A DNA stretch of 33,424 bases from JAJISG01 sp964347325 (GTDB lineage: Archaea; Thermoplasmatota; Thermoplasmata; RBG-16-68-12; JAJISG01), in the NCBI GenBank assembly GCA_964347325.1, contig CAYFYA010000019.1, positions 1 through 33,424 on the forward strand. Direction: 5' to 3'. The translations under genes and the position numbers were made by a program. The notes under the pieces are model-generated. The model made no database searches, was not told the origin of the DNA, and was given only the letters and a program-made list of their open reading frames with translations. Positions 15,119-22,189 of the stretch are shown one piece after another (position 1 is the first letter of the stretch; every line of letters begins with the position of its first letter).

Positions 15119-15891
15119 TTACTCCTTCCTCTGGAACTTCCCGTCACCACCCCTGGACCTGATTTTGTCCAGGGCCTCCTGGGCGGCCTGCTGCAGCTCC
15201 TCCTCGGCCGTCTTGTAGTCCGGGGCCCTGACAACGACCCTGTATCGGGGCGCGCCGATGTACTGTACCTTGACGGAGACTCCGTCGTCCTTCTGGATTC
15301 CCGTGAGGACCTCCTTCAAGTGGACGATGCCGTCCGGAGTGGGGCAGGTCATCTCCAGGTAGCCGTTGATCTTCACCATGGGTGGGACGATGTTCTCCTG
15401 GGCGACCTGGATAAAGGCCTTCGTCCACGCGCCCTTCAGGCCCTCCCGCTCCAGGACGGTCTGGTCGATGGCGCACTCCTCGAAGGCGGCGTACAGTGTA
15501 CCGAATCTCTCCACTAGGTCGCTCACGAAGGTCGAGTAGGCCCACTCCAGATCCTTCTTCTGGCGCTGGGCAACGAGCTCGAGGAGCTTCTCCGCCTTCT
15601 GGGCGTTCTTCCATTCCTGGACCTTCTCCCGCTTCTGGTGCTCGTTGACCGCCTTCAGGCTGAGGTCGATGTGGCCCTTGTCGGGGTCCACCTTGAGCAC
15701 CTTGCAGACGACCTTCTGGCCCTCTCGGACGTAGTCCCGGATATACTTGATCCAGCCGCGGGCCACCTCGGCAACGTGAATGAAACCCTCCTTCCCGCCG
15801 TACTCCTCGAGGCCGACAAAAGCGCCGAAATTCTTGACCTTGGTCACGGCGCAGACGACGAGCTCGCCCTCGTCCGGCCATTCTGGCCCAT
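15119..15891 (-). CDS. eif2a: Translation initiation factor aIF2 alpha, with an apparent 1-base frameshift at the start
   Basis: The alpha subunit of aIF2, which delivers initiator tRNA. An S1 domain (NFGAFVGLEEYGGKEGFIHV) is followed by the helical domain and the C-terminal alpha-beta domain (VQYIGAPRYRVVVRAPDYK). Starting at the GTG at 15847 would delete the first strand of the S1 barrel. In the same frame upstream the sequence reads GPEWPDEGELVVCAV, as expected for the family, but no start codon exists there. The ATG at 15891, seven bases after the eS27 stop, is one base out of frame; one extra G in the GGG at 15887-15889 would give M-G-P-E-W-P-D-E. I place the start at 15891 and flag a probable sequence error. 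The factor is essential, so true loss is unlikely. Confidence 0.88.
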
Positions 15892-15897
15892 AGGCAG

Positions 15898-16074
15898 CTA
15901 CGTCAACACCTCCACGACGTCCGCCTTTATGTCGGCCTTGCCACCGGTGGGCTCTGCCAGGGTCGCACCGCAGACGAGACAGCTGACCACGCTCGCCGCG
16001 CGATCGAAGATGACCTGTTCGCTACCGCAGTCCTTGCATCTCACCCTGACGAAACGACTCTTAGTCTCCCACAT
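15898..16074 (-). CDS. rps27e: Ribosomal protein eS27
   Basis: A 58-residue small-subunit zinc-ribbon protein. CKDCGS and CLVCGA supply the two CxxC pairs that hold zinc. The sequence begins MWETKSRFVRVRCKDC, typical for the archaeal protein. Its ATG shares a base with the TAA stop of eL42 (TAATG), so the two are translationally coupled, and its stop is seven bases before the aIF2alpha ATG. Confidence 0.95.
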   Translation of the reverse strand: MWETKSRFVRVRCKDCGSEQVIFDRAASVVSCLVCGATLAEPTGGKADIKADVVEVLT

Positions 16075-16352
16075 TAAACCTCAACCAGCTCCAAACGCTT
16101 GGCCCTGAAAGTGGGCCTGTGATGGGCCTTGCCGCAGGTCCTGCACCTGTAGCGGATGTTGATCCTACGTGTAGGCTTCTCCCCAGAGGGCTTCGGCCGG
16201 GGGAACCCACCGTAGCCTCGGAGCACTCTTCGGAACCTCCTCTGACCGGCCTTCAGCTCGCTCCTGGGCCTGGTCTTGACCCTCTCGACCTCCAGCTCCT
16301 GATGTGAGCCGCAGTGGGGGCAATAGGACCTGATAACCCTGGGCAGTTTCAT
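16074..16352 (-). CDS. rpl44e: Ribosomal protein eL42 (L44e)
   Basis: A 92-residue large-subunit protein located near the E site. YCPHCGSHQE and YRCRTCGKAHHRP provide the four zinc-binding cysteines, and GQRRFRRVLRGYGGFPRPKP is the strongly conserved central loop. It is the first gene of the eL42-eS27-aIF2alpha-Nop10-PAC2 operon, an order conserved in many archaea. A TATA-like GAAATAG lies about 30 bases upstream of the ATG. Confidence 0.96.
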   Translation of the reverse strand: MKLPRVIRSYCPHCGSHQELEVERVKTRPRSELKAGQRRFRRVLRGYGGFPRPKPSGEKPTRRINIRYRCRTCGKAHHRPTFRAKRLELVEV

Positions 16353-16440
16353 GATTCGGATGTCGCAATAGGATACGAGACTATTTCAAGCTTAGGCCGC
16401 GGTCAGATATACTGGCTGTCGGCCCAGAGACACCGACAAT

Positions 16441-16487
16441 TTTTATATAGAGCAAATAATACTGACACCGGGAATATTAGGGGGAGC
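16441..16487 (+). promoter_or_regulatory. Promoter and ribosome binding site of the HTH gene
   Basis: TTTTATATAG at 16441-16450 is the clearest TATA box in the window. Transcription should begin near 16470, giving a leader of about 25 bases that contains AGGGGGAG (16480-16486), a good Shine-Dalgarno sequence eight bases before the ATG at 16495. Most other genes here seem leaderless, so this one differs. Confidence 0.7.
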
Positions 16488-16494
16488 GCATATC

Positions 16495-16860
16495 ATGGGG
16501 TCCAAGGAAGAAGGCCTGGTAGCCCTCCTCATTCAGGCGGGGCTCTCGAAGAACCTTGCGCGAACCCTCGTCGTTCTCGCCTCTCAGGGGGAGACCACCT
16601 CGTTGGACGTGGAGAAGGTCGCGGGCCTTCGGCAACCCGAGGTCTCGATTGCGATGAAGGAGCTGAGGGGAAGGGGTTGGGTCGCCAAGAGGGATATCAA
16701 GAGGGAGGGGAAGGGGAGGCCCCTGCACGCCTACCGCCTGGCGAAGCCCTTCGACAGGATCGCTGAGGAGATCGTGAAGGAGCAAAAAAAGAGGGTACGG
16801 TCCATCGAGGAAACCATTAGGCAGCTGCAGAAGGAGGCTAAGGCCTTCTTATCACCTTAG
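16495..16860 (+). CDS. Winged-helix transcription regulator (TrmB/MarR-like)
   Basis: 121 residues. GLSKNLARTLVVLAS, TTSLDVEKVAGLRQPEVSIA and MKELRGRGWVAKRDIKR form a winged-helix domain (about 14-70), with the recognition helix around RQPEVSIAMKEL. GRPLHAYRLAKPF is the wing and following strand, and a long charged helix (about 95-116) probably makes the dimer. The regulated genes are unknown. The 3' end overlaps rpiA, on the other strand, by 23 bases. Confidence 0.85.
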   Translation: MGSKEEGLVALLIQAGLSKNLARTLVVLASQGETTSLDVEKVAGLRQPEVSIAMKELRGRGWVAKRDIKREGKGRPLHAYRLAKPFDRIAEEIVKEQKKRVRSIEETIRQLQKEAKAFLSP

Positions 16861-17509
16861 GGCCGTCGGCTCTACCCACGATAGCTAGGTCCGCTATTCC
16901 GAGGAAAAGTCCGTGTTCCAGGACCCCGGGGATCTCCTTTATCCGACGGGCCAGACCGGCGGGGTCTCCGATGGGCGGGAACCGGCAGTCCAGCACGTAG
17001 TTGCCATTGTCGGTTAGGTAGGCTTCCTCGGCTACCCTCCGGAGGCTCGGGGTGCAACCCAGTACCTCCAACCGCTTGCTGGTCTGCCTCCAGCCGAAGG
17101 GAAGTACCTCAACGGGCACCGGAGTCCGCTCGCCCAGGGAGGCCACGAGCTTGGACTCATCCACGATTACGACCATTACCTCCGATGCCAGGGCCACGAG
17201 CTTCTCCCTGAAGAGGGCGCCCCCCATGCCCTTAATCAGGTCAACCTGGGGGTCGACCTCGTCTGCACCGTCGATGGTTAGGTCGATGTGGGGATGGTCC
17301 TCCAAGGAGGTCAGGGATATCTCAAGGGACTCGGCAAGGGCCCTCGTGTCCTCGGAAGTGGGAATGCCGAGGACACTCAGGCCTTCCTTCACCTTCCGGC
17401 CCAACCCCTCAATGGCGTAGCGCGTCGTCGAGCCGGTGCCGAGACCCAGCACCATCCCGTCCCTCACCCTCTCCAACGCAGCCTCTGCTGCCGCCTTCTT
17501 CAGGTTCAT
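16838..17509 (-). CDS. rpiA: Ribose-5-phosphate isomerase A
   Basis: A 223-residue enzyme interconverting ribose 5-phosphate and ribulose 5-phosphate. LGLGTGSTTRYAIEGLG is the phosphate loop, TIDGADEVDPQ carries the catalytic acids, KGMGGALFREK the substrate Lys, and VDESKLV follows. The ATG at 17509 gives MNLKKAAAEAALE, the normal start and length for the family; the frame continues upstream to 17581 but without similarity. A TATA-like GTATTTGG at about 17553-17560 would give a leader of some 20 bases. Confidence 0.95.
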   Translation of the reverse strand: MNLKKAAAEAALERVRDGMVLGLGTGSTTRYAIEGLGRKVKEGLSVLGIPTSEDTRALAESLEISLTSLEDHPHIDLTIDGADEVDPQVDLIKGMGGALFREKLVALASEVMVVIVDESKLVASLGERTPVPVEVLPFGWRQTSKRLEVLGCTPSLRRVAEEAYLTDNGNYVLDCRFPPIGDPAGLARRIKEIPGVLEHGLFLGIADLAIVGRADGPKVIRRP

Positions 17510-17581
17510 AACAGCACCGTGAACAACATCGCCCGGAGGGGTGAGATAGCCCAAATACCTTCCCGACGGCGGCTGCGCCAC

Positions 17582-17589
17582 TATTATAG
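17582..17589 (+). promoter_or_regulatory. TATA box of dph6
   Basis: TATTATAG lies 25-32 bases before the ATG at 17614, implying a leaderless message. Reversed, CTATAATA could also contribute to rpiA transcription on the other strand. Confidence 0.6.
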
Positions 17590-17613
17590 GCAGGAGGGGC
17601 TCCTCAGGCTAGG

Positions 17614-18309
17614 ATGAGACTCGCCTCCCTCTACTCCGGTGGGAAGGACTCCAACTATGCCCTGTACCTAGCGCAGCAGGCAGGGCACGAAGTCGTTCGC
17701 CTCGTCACCCTGCAGCCCTTGGAGGGTTCGTGGATGTACCATGTGCCCAACATCCGGTGGACACACCTCCAGTCCGAGGCCTTGGGGATCCCGCAGCTGA
17801 CGGAAGAGGCTGGACAGGGCGAGCAAGAGGAGTTGGAGGCGCTTAGGCGCGTCCTCTCCAGGGCCGATGTGGAGGGGGTCGTGGTGGGAGCCATAGCCTC
17901 CGACTATCAATATACCCGCGTCGGCCAGATTTGCGAGATCCTAGACCTCTGGGTGTACTCGCCTCTGTGGAGGAAGGACGCCGTCACCCTGCTTCGAGAG
18001 TACGTGGAGGCGGGATTCAGCGTAATCATCGTCAGCGTTTCCGCAGAGGGCATGGGGGAGAGGTGGCTGGGCAGGACCCTCGATGGGCAGGCCTGCGACG
18101 AGATCCTGGAGCTCGGGAGGAGGTACGGTGTACATCCAGTGGGCGAGGGGGGTGAGTTCGAGACGATGGTTCTGGACGGCCCCAACTTCTCTTCGAGGCT
18201 GGAGGTTTTGAAGGCGGAGATGGAGTGGCAGGGGACGTCAGGGACTCTCCACCTACAGGATGTCAGGCTGGTCGGCAAGCCCGCTGACCACGCCGAGTCC
18301 CCGGCCTAA
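17614..18309 (+). CDS. dph6: Diphthine--ammonia ligase (Dph6)
   Basis: The ATP-dependent enzyme that amidates diphthine on elongation factor 2 to finish diphthamide. 231 residues of the ATP-pyrophosphatase fold. LYSGGKDSNYAL at about 7-18 is the PP-loop, VVGAIASDYQYTRV is the family's central motif, and GEGGEFETMVLDGP at about 178-191 is the diagnostic C-terminal motif. The start is an ATG 25 bases after a TATA box. Archaea need this step, which fits the neighbouring translation genes. Confidence 0.93.
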   Translation: MRLASLYSGGKDSNYALYLAQQAGHEVVRLVTLQPLEGSWMYHVPNIRWTHLQSEALGIPQLTEEAGQGEQEELEALRRVLSRADVEGVVVGAIASDYQYTRVGQICEILDLWVYSPLWRKDAVTLLREYVEAGFSVIIVSVSAEGMGERWLGRTLDGQACDEILELGRRYGVHPVGEGGEFETMVLDGPNFSSRLEVLKAEMEWQGTSGTLHLQDVRLVGKPADHAESPA

Positions 18310-18385
18310 AGCTTCGATAGCCCGCACGAGTAGGTCGGGACTAGAAGGGTCGACATGAAGTCGAACGAGGAGGCGGACCTGGAGG

Positions 18386-18600
18386 GACCGGGAAATCAAC
18401 GACATGCTCGACCGGGACGGCTGGCGGACACCCATTCAGTTCCACATCTCGAGCGACAGTCGAAGCCCAGATGGTGCAGGCGGCCACGAAGTGGAGGAGA
18501 ATGGCCCTGACCCAGTTCGGCACGGGGATCGGAGAGTGCCTCTGCACGTACGTGCTCCTCTTGCGATAGGACCACATCGGGGAGGTCAGCGTCACTATAT
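18386..18600 (+). pseudogene. Decayed fragment of an AsnA-like aspartate--ammonia ligase
   Basis: The 408 bases between dph6 and the next gene hold no intact reading frame of quality. Two pieces in different frames resemble the N-terminal third of AsnA in the right order. The first (from 18386) reads EINDMLDRDGWRTPIQFHI, like the region before the catalytic loop. The second (from about 18462) reads EAQMVQAATKWRRMALTQFG then GECLCTYVLLLR, matching the family's HSLAKWKR...GEGLYT...R pattern, followed by a stop where a second Arg is expected. The frames differ by one base. Both ends of the gene are missing. I compare with AsnA from memory, so the identity is moderate and the decayed state is clear. 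Confidence 0.5.
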
Positions 18601-18717
18601 GACCCAAGACCTCAAGGGGATGCGCCGGGAGAGGAACATCCATGTCCTGGAGTAGTCAGCAAATCCTGCTCACGTAGGGCGCTGCTCTGTCCGCGTTCGC
18701 CCCTCTCACCGACGGCT

Positions 18718-19509
18718 TCAGAAGATACCGCGATAAACGCCGCCATCCAGCTGGATGATGTTTCCCGTCAGGTAGGAGGCCCGCTCCGAGGCAAGGTAAG
18801 CCACCAACTCCCCCATTTCCTTCGGCTCCCCGAGGCGGCCCATGGGGATGGTCTTCACGACGCTGTCCAAGATCTCCTCCCCAGTCTTCCCCTGCTTCTT
18901 GCCGCTTGCCTCAAAGAGCTCCTTCAAGCGATTGGTGGCTATGTAGCCGGGGCTCGTCATGTTGACAGTGATGTTGTAGGGTGCCAGGTCCTTAGCTAGA
19001 CTCTTGGCCATCCCCACCACGGCGAGGCGGACGGCGTTGGATAGGGCGAGGTTGTCAACGGGTTGCTTGACGGCGATGGAGGTCATAACCACAATCCTGC
19101 CCCATCTCTTCTCTTTCATGTAAGGCAAACACTCCCGGATTAGGCGCACGGCGCTCAGAAAGGTGAGGTCGTAGGTGTCGTACCATTCTCGGTCTCCCAC
19201 ATCCTCAAAACCACCTGGAGGAGGGCCGCCGGCGTTAGTCACCACAACGTCCACCCCCCCGTAGGTCTCCACAACCTTCTGCACGAAGGCCTTGATTTCT
19301 TCATAGCTGGTAACATCTGCCTGGACGGCCATCACTCGCCCTTCGCTCTCCTTGGATATCTCCGAGGCCGCGGCCTTGACTCGACCTTCGTCCCTGGAGC
19401 ATATGGCTACCATTGCGCCCTCCTTGGAAAGCTCCATAGCAATAGCCTTCCCAAGACCTTGGCTGGCAGCTGCAACTATCGCCACCTTCCCCTGAAGTCC
19501 CAGGTTCAT
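18718..19509 (-). CDS. Atypical short-chain dehydrogenase/reductase lacking the catalytic Tyr and Lys
   Basis: 263 residues from the ATG at 19509; a TTG at 19521 is also possible. The Rossmann fold is intact, but the cofactor loop reads AAASQGLG instead of TGxxxGIG. VTNAGG and ITVNMTSPGYI are in place. Where SDR enzymes have YxxxK, this protein has SNAVR (LALSNAVRLAVVG), so Tyr is Ser and Lys is Arg. This fits the BKR_like_SDR_like group, which is known to diverge from the SDR catalytic tetrad. Either the chemistry differs or the protein is not a reductase. The C-terminus (SYLTGNIIQLDGG) is typical. Confidence 0.88.
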   Translation of the reverse strand: MNLGLQGKVAIVAAASQGLGKAIAMELSKEGAMVAICSRDEGRVKAAASEISKESEGRVMAVQADVTSYEEIKAFVQKVVETYGGVDVVVTNAGGPPPGGFEDVGDREWYDTYDLTFLSAVRLIRECLPYMKEKRWGRIVVMTSIAVKQPVDNLALSNAVRLAVVGMAKSLAKDLAPYNITVNMTSPGYIATNRLKELFEASGKKQGKTGEEILDSVVKTIPMGRLGEPKEMGELVAYLASERASYLTGNIIQLDGGVYRGIF

Positions 19510-19624
19510 GTCCTTCCGCAAGGGACAGTCACTCTAGAAGCTTTTCCTTTGATTGCAGCGGTCTGAAGGAGTTGCCCAATGGGCGAGAGCTCTTCGGAGG
19601 AGGGGGCGCAAGGACCGCCCTAGT

Positions 19625-20158
19625 TCAGCCAGAAGGAGGCTCGACGCCGAGGGCATCCAAGACCCAGTTCAGGTGGTTGAAGTGGCCCACCACGGCGGCA
19701 GCCTCCAGGATGGCCACGTCGTCCAGGCCCGCTCCACGGAGGTCCTCCAGGTCGTGAGGGGAGGCGTCCCCCAGAGTCTTCGTGCTTCGGACCGCCCATC
19801 GGACAAGGACCTTCAGCCGTCGAGTCAACGGAGCGTCCTCCGGGCCCTGGATCAACCCATCTACAAGCGAATCTTCCATCCCGAGGCGTCGGACCCGGTT
19901 CGAGTGGGCCCAGATGCAGTATCCACACCGGTTCGCTGCCGAGACCGCCAGAGCAAGGACCTCCTTCTCCAGCGACTTCAAGCGGCCGGGGGCCATGACG
20001 ACCTTGTGGAGGCTCCACATGGCCTTCAAGTAGGCAGGATGAAGGCTCATGGCCACGAAGGCTGGGGATGGGCGACCAATGGCCAATTTGATTGCCCCAT
20101 ACACCTCCTTGACAGACCCCCGCGCTTCTTCCTCAGCGATAGTTTCAATCCAGGCCAT
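19625..20158 (-). CDS. Carboxymuconolactone decarboxylase / AhpD-like protein
   Basis: 177 residues from the ATG at 20158 (a TTG at 20170 is in frame). The core helix ALAVSAANRCGYCIWAHSNR carries CGYC and a His seven residues after the first Cys, the redox site of AhpD-like peroxidase-related proteins. SLEKEVLALAVS before it and VGHFNHLNWVLDALG after it match the peroxidase-related group. It probably acts in thiol-dependent peroxide or alkylhydroperoxide defence; the substrate is unknown. A TATA-like ATAAGGGATAAG lies about 30 bases upstream. Confidence 0.88.
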   Translation of the reverse strand: MAWIETIAEEEARGSVKEVYGAIKLAIGRPSPAFVAMSLHPAYLKAMWSLHKVVMAPGRLKSLEKEVLALAVSAANRCGYCIWAHSNRVRRLGMEDSLVDGLIQGPEDAPLTRRLKVLVRWAVRSTKTLGDASPHDLEDLRGAGLDDVAILEAAAVVGHFNHLNWVLDALGVEPPSG

Positions 20159-20170
20159 GAGAAGGGGCAA

Positions 20171-20436
20171 CCGCCCGAGATGACTTATCCCTTATCCCCA
20201 CCGTTGGGGCCGGCCGGGGGGGCTATTCCCCCTAAGGAATGCGTGGAACGAGGTCGAGGTCGTCGACGTATCGCTAAGCAGTTTAGTACAAATCCTCCGC
20301 CTGTCGGTGGTCTCCGCATTGTCTGTGGTGGGGCAAGCTATTTTAGGCTGCAGACACATGGTCGAGGCCGCTCTTCAGGAAGCAACGCAATGATCCAAAG
20401 GCACCATTGCGGCAGAGCGTGGAGGGGTGGAGGAAA
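20171..20436. other. Intergenic stretch with promoter elements and a small hairpin
   Basis: No gene is seen. A GGGGG/CCCCC inverted repeat with a six-base loop lies near 20215-20231. CTATTTTAG at about 20338-20346 may be the TATA box for the plus-strand gene that follows, giving a leader of about 70 bases. Confidence 0.4.
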
Positions 20437-20865
20437 GTGAGACAAGATTCCAGAGCGCCCGATGGGAATTGGCTCCGCATAGAAATCATAGACGTCTTCC
20501 CGACCAACATCGGGCACTGCCCCCATTTCAACCTCCTGAACCACGAACTCAGGGCCTTGGGCGGATTGTACTGCCCCTTCACGGATCAGGCGAAGGAGTA
20601 TCCTGAGCACGTCAGGGAAGCCCATCAACGGGTGGCCGAGGTAATTCAGCGGGCGAAGAATGCTTTGAAGGACCTCCCCGTGAACGTCAGCGTGGACATG
20701 ATAGAAGCCACCTCGATTAAGGGGACACTTAAGGGGATTCGGCACCGGCTTCGGAAGCAATGCGGGATGATCGTCAACGGCCGCAAGTTTGTCGAAGGGT
20801 ATCCACTACCCCCGGAGTTTGAGGAGCGGCTGAGGTCGGAGGCTGAAGACCTACTGCGTGCCTAG
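20437..20865 (+). CDS. Small cysteine-containing protein, possible thioredoxin-like fold
   Basis: 142 residues from a GTG at 20437, chosen because GGTGGAGGA lies just upstream; the frame opens 30 bases earlier at a TTG. LRIEIIDVFPTNIGHCPHF is a strand ending in a Cys, a second Cys follows in GGLYCPF, then a long helix (YPEHVREAHQRVAEVIQRA) and strands ending in GMIVNGRKFVEG, which resemble the last strands of a thioredoxin-like fold. The fold is inferred by eye. It is related along its length to the protein at 26781-27188, sharing EYPEHVR and the xVxGRxVxxxY end. It converges on the ArsA/Get3 operon, overlapping its last gene by four bases. Confidence 0.7.
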   Translation: MRQDSRAPDGNWLRIEIIDVFPTNIGHCPHFNLLNHELRALGGLYCPFTDQAKEYPEHVREAHQRVAEVIQRAKNALKDLPVNVSVDMIEATSIKGTLKGIRHRLRKQCGMIVNGRKFVEGYPLPPEFEERLRSEAEDLLRA

Positions 20866-21179
20866 TGGACGGCCTCCCCTTCGTGGAGGAGCTCGAGCAC
20901 GTCCCAATCCTTCAGCACCCTTTGGGATATGTTCGGGAGGTCCCCCACGAGTAGGGGGAGGATCCGAAGACTGTAGTAGGACCCGAAGACAGGGAGGCCC
21001 ATGAACTCCCCCAGCAGCAGAACGTGAATCACGTCCCTGTACTTTATGGAAGCCTGAATGATCTGCTGGTGTAACGGATAGTAGAACATGCCGAAGAAGA
21101 AGTCTTTCAGGGCGGCTTTCAACCCCTTCCCTCTGCCGCCGAGCCGGTACTTCTCATCGTGGGGAACATCAGGAGTCAT
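20862..21179 (-). CDS. Small protein of the paired-ArsA operon, with YYSLRILP motif
   Basis: 105 residues. After a basic N-terminus come an amphipathic stretch (FFFGMFYYPLHQQIIQ), a hydrophobic segment (DVIHVLLLGEFMGLPVF) and then SYYSLRILPLLVGDL. It is clearly paralogous to the 110-residue protein at the other end of the operon, which has LGDMLGFPILPPYYSLRILP. The hydrophobic segment is short, so it may be a membrane-associated rather than spanning protein. The ATG overlaps the stop of the ATPase gene by four bases (ATGA). The family is not known to me; position suggests a partner or membrane receptor of the ATPases. Confidence 0.75.
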   Translation of the reverse strand: MTPDVPHDEKYRLGGRGKGLKAALKDFFFGMFYYPLHQQIIQASIKYRDVIHVLLLGEFMGLPVFGSYYSLRILPLLVGDLPNISQRVLKDWDVLELLHEGEAVH

Positions 21180-22189
21180 GTTTCTGGCCTAAACTCCTGC
21201 AGGTCTGCCACCACCTGCTCCAGGCTCTTCACCCCGACCACGTCCTGCGGGTACCAGGGGACATACCCCTTGACGTAGTTGCCCAGCGTCTTATCTATGA
21301 CCCCGAGATAGTGGACCTGCTCCTCGAGCTTGCTGCGCAGATACCCGCTTCGATCCTCCTCAGCCGCGTCCCTCGGGAGGACCATGTTAATGACTACCCC
21401 CCCGATCGGGATGTCAAAGCCCTTCACCATGTCGATGAATCTCGTCACGACAGAGATGGGCAGAGACTGAGGTACTGTGACGAAGTAGAAAGCGGTCTGC
21501 TTTGGGTCGGTGAGGAGCTCCCTCGTCTTCTTGAACTTCTCATGAAGACGCAAGAGGTCGGCAATCATCGGATCGCTCTTGATCTCCTCGAGCACCTTCT
21601 CCTTCCTGAAGGACATCTGAAGTCTGGTCTCCAGGGCGTCCTTTCGCGATTGGATCATCCTGGACAGCCATAGTCCATAGATCTTGCTGAGGCCGATCAG
21701 CCTGACGGCGTTCGCCACAGCCGCAGTGTCGAAGACGACGATGTCGTACCGTGCGTCCAGTTGGGTCACGATGTCCATGACTTTGTCGAAAATCGCCGCC
21801 TCGTGAAAGGCCGGGTTGGTAGTCGCGATGTCGATGAAAGGACCAGGCTCGATGGGTATCTCTGCCCACTTGAAGAACTCCTGGAGGCGTTTGGAGACAG
21901 ACTTCTTGTAATCCTCCACGGCGTCATCGATCTCCACCTCGACGGCCTGGAGGCTTGGAACCCCTCGAACTTCTTTAGCAGAACCCCCGGTGAGGTCCTG
22001 ATCAAAGATGCTGGAAAGGGAGTGCACGGGGTTGAGGGATGCGAGGAGGGTCTTCCTCCCATGGTTGCTGGCTAAGTCCCAGGCCATCGCCGCCGCGACA
22101 GCCGTCTTTCCGACACCTCCCTTGCCGCCGGTGAACACAAATCTCACGTCCTCACTTGGCATCCAGGAGGGAAGGGTGGATCCTGTCAC
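21176..22189 (-). CDS. ArsA/Get3-type ATPase with altered switch I
   Basis: 337 residues of the SIMIBI class. GGKGGVGKTAVAAA at about 21-34 is the deviant Walker A with both lysines. Switch I reads SLNPVHSLSSIF (51-62), where Get3 has STDPAHNLSDAF: the Asp needed for hydrolysis is N53. Switch II reads DTAAVANAVRL. VVINMVLP is the nucleotide-base motif. The helical insert (LEEIKSDPMIADLLRLHEKF) lies where Get3 keeps its client-binding helices. It is a single-domain ATPase, unlike the doubled bacterial ArsA. It starts with GTG, overlapping the stop of the partner ATPase gene by four bases. The altered residue suggests weak or no hydrolysis and a regulatory role in a heterodimer. Confidence 0.88.
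   Translation of the reverse strand: MTGSTLPSWMPSEDVRFVFTGGKGGVGKTAVAAAMAWDLASNHGRKTLLASLNPVHSLSSIFDQDLTGGSAKEVRGVPSLQAVEVEIDDAVEDYKKSVSKRLQEFFKWAEIPIEPGPFIDIATTNPAFHEAAIFDKVMDIVTQLDARYDIVVFDTAAVANAVRLIGLSKIYGLWLSRMIQSRKDALETRLQMSFRKEKVLEEIKSDPMIADLLRLHEKFKKTRELLTDPKQTAFYFVTVPQSLPISVVTRFIDMVKGFDIPIGGVVINMVLPRDAAEEDRSGYLRSKLEEQVHYLGVIDKTLGNYVKGYVPWYPQDVVGVKSLEQVVADLQEFRPET

Noticed and set aside
15144..15881. A 245-codon open frame opposite in phase to aIF2alpha
   Set aside because: Same strand but out of frame with a conserved initiation factor; its composition is low-complexity Arg/Gly. It is a shadow.
18341..18643. A 100-codon frame on the minus strand between dph6 and the SDR
   Set aside because: No motif or promoter; the plus strand of the same bases shows two AsnA-like blocks, so this is a shadow of a relic.
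19553..20440. A 295-codon open frame on the plus strand
   Set aside because: It lies opposite the AhpD-like gene, is full of Arg, Gly and Pro as expected of a GC-rich shadow frame, and has no recognisable motif.
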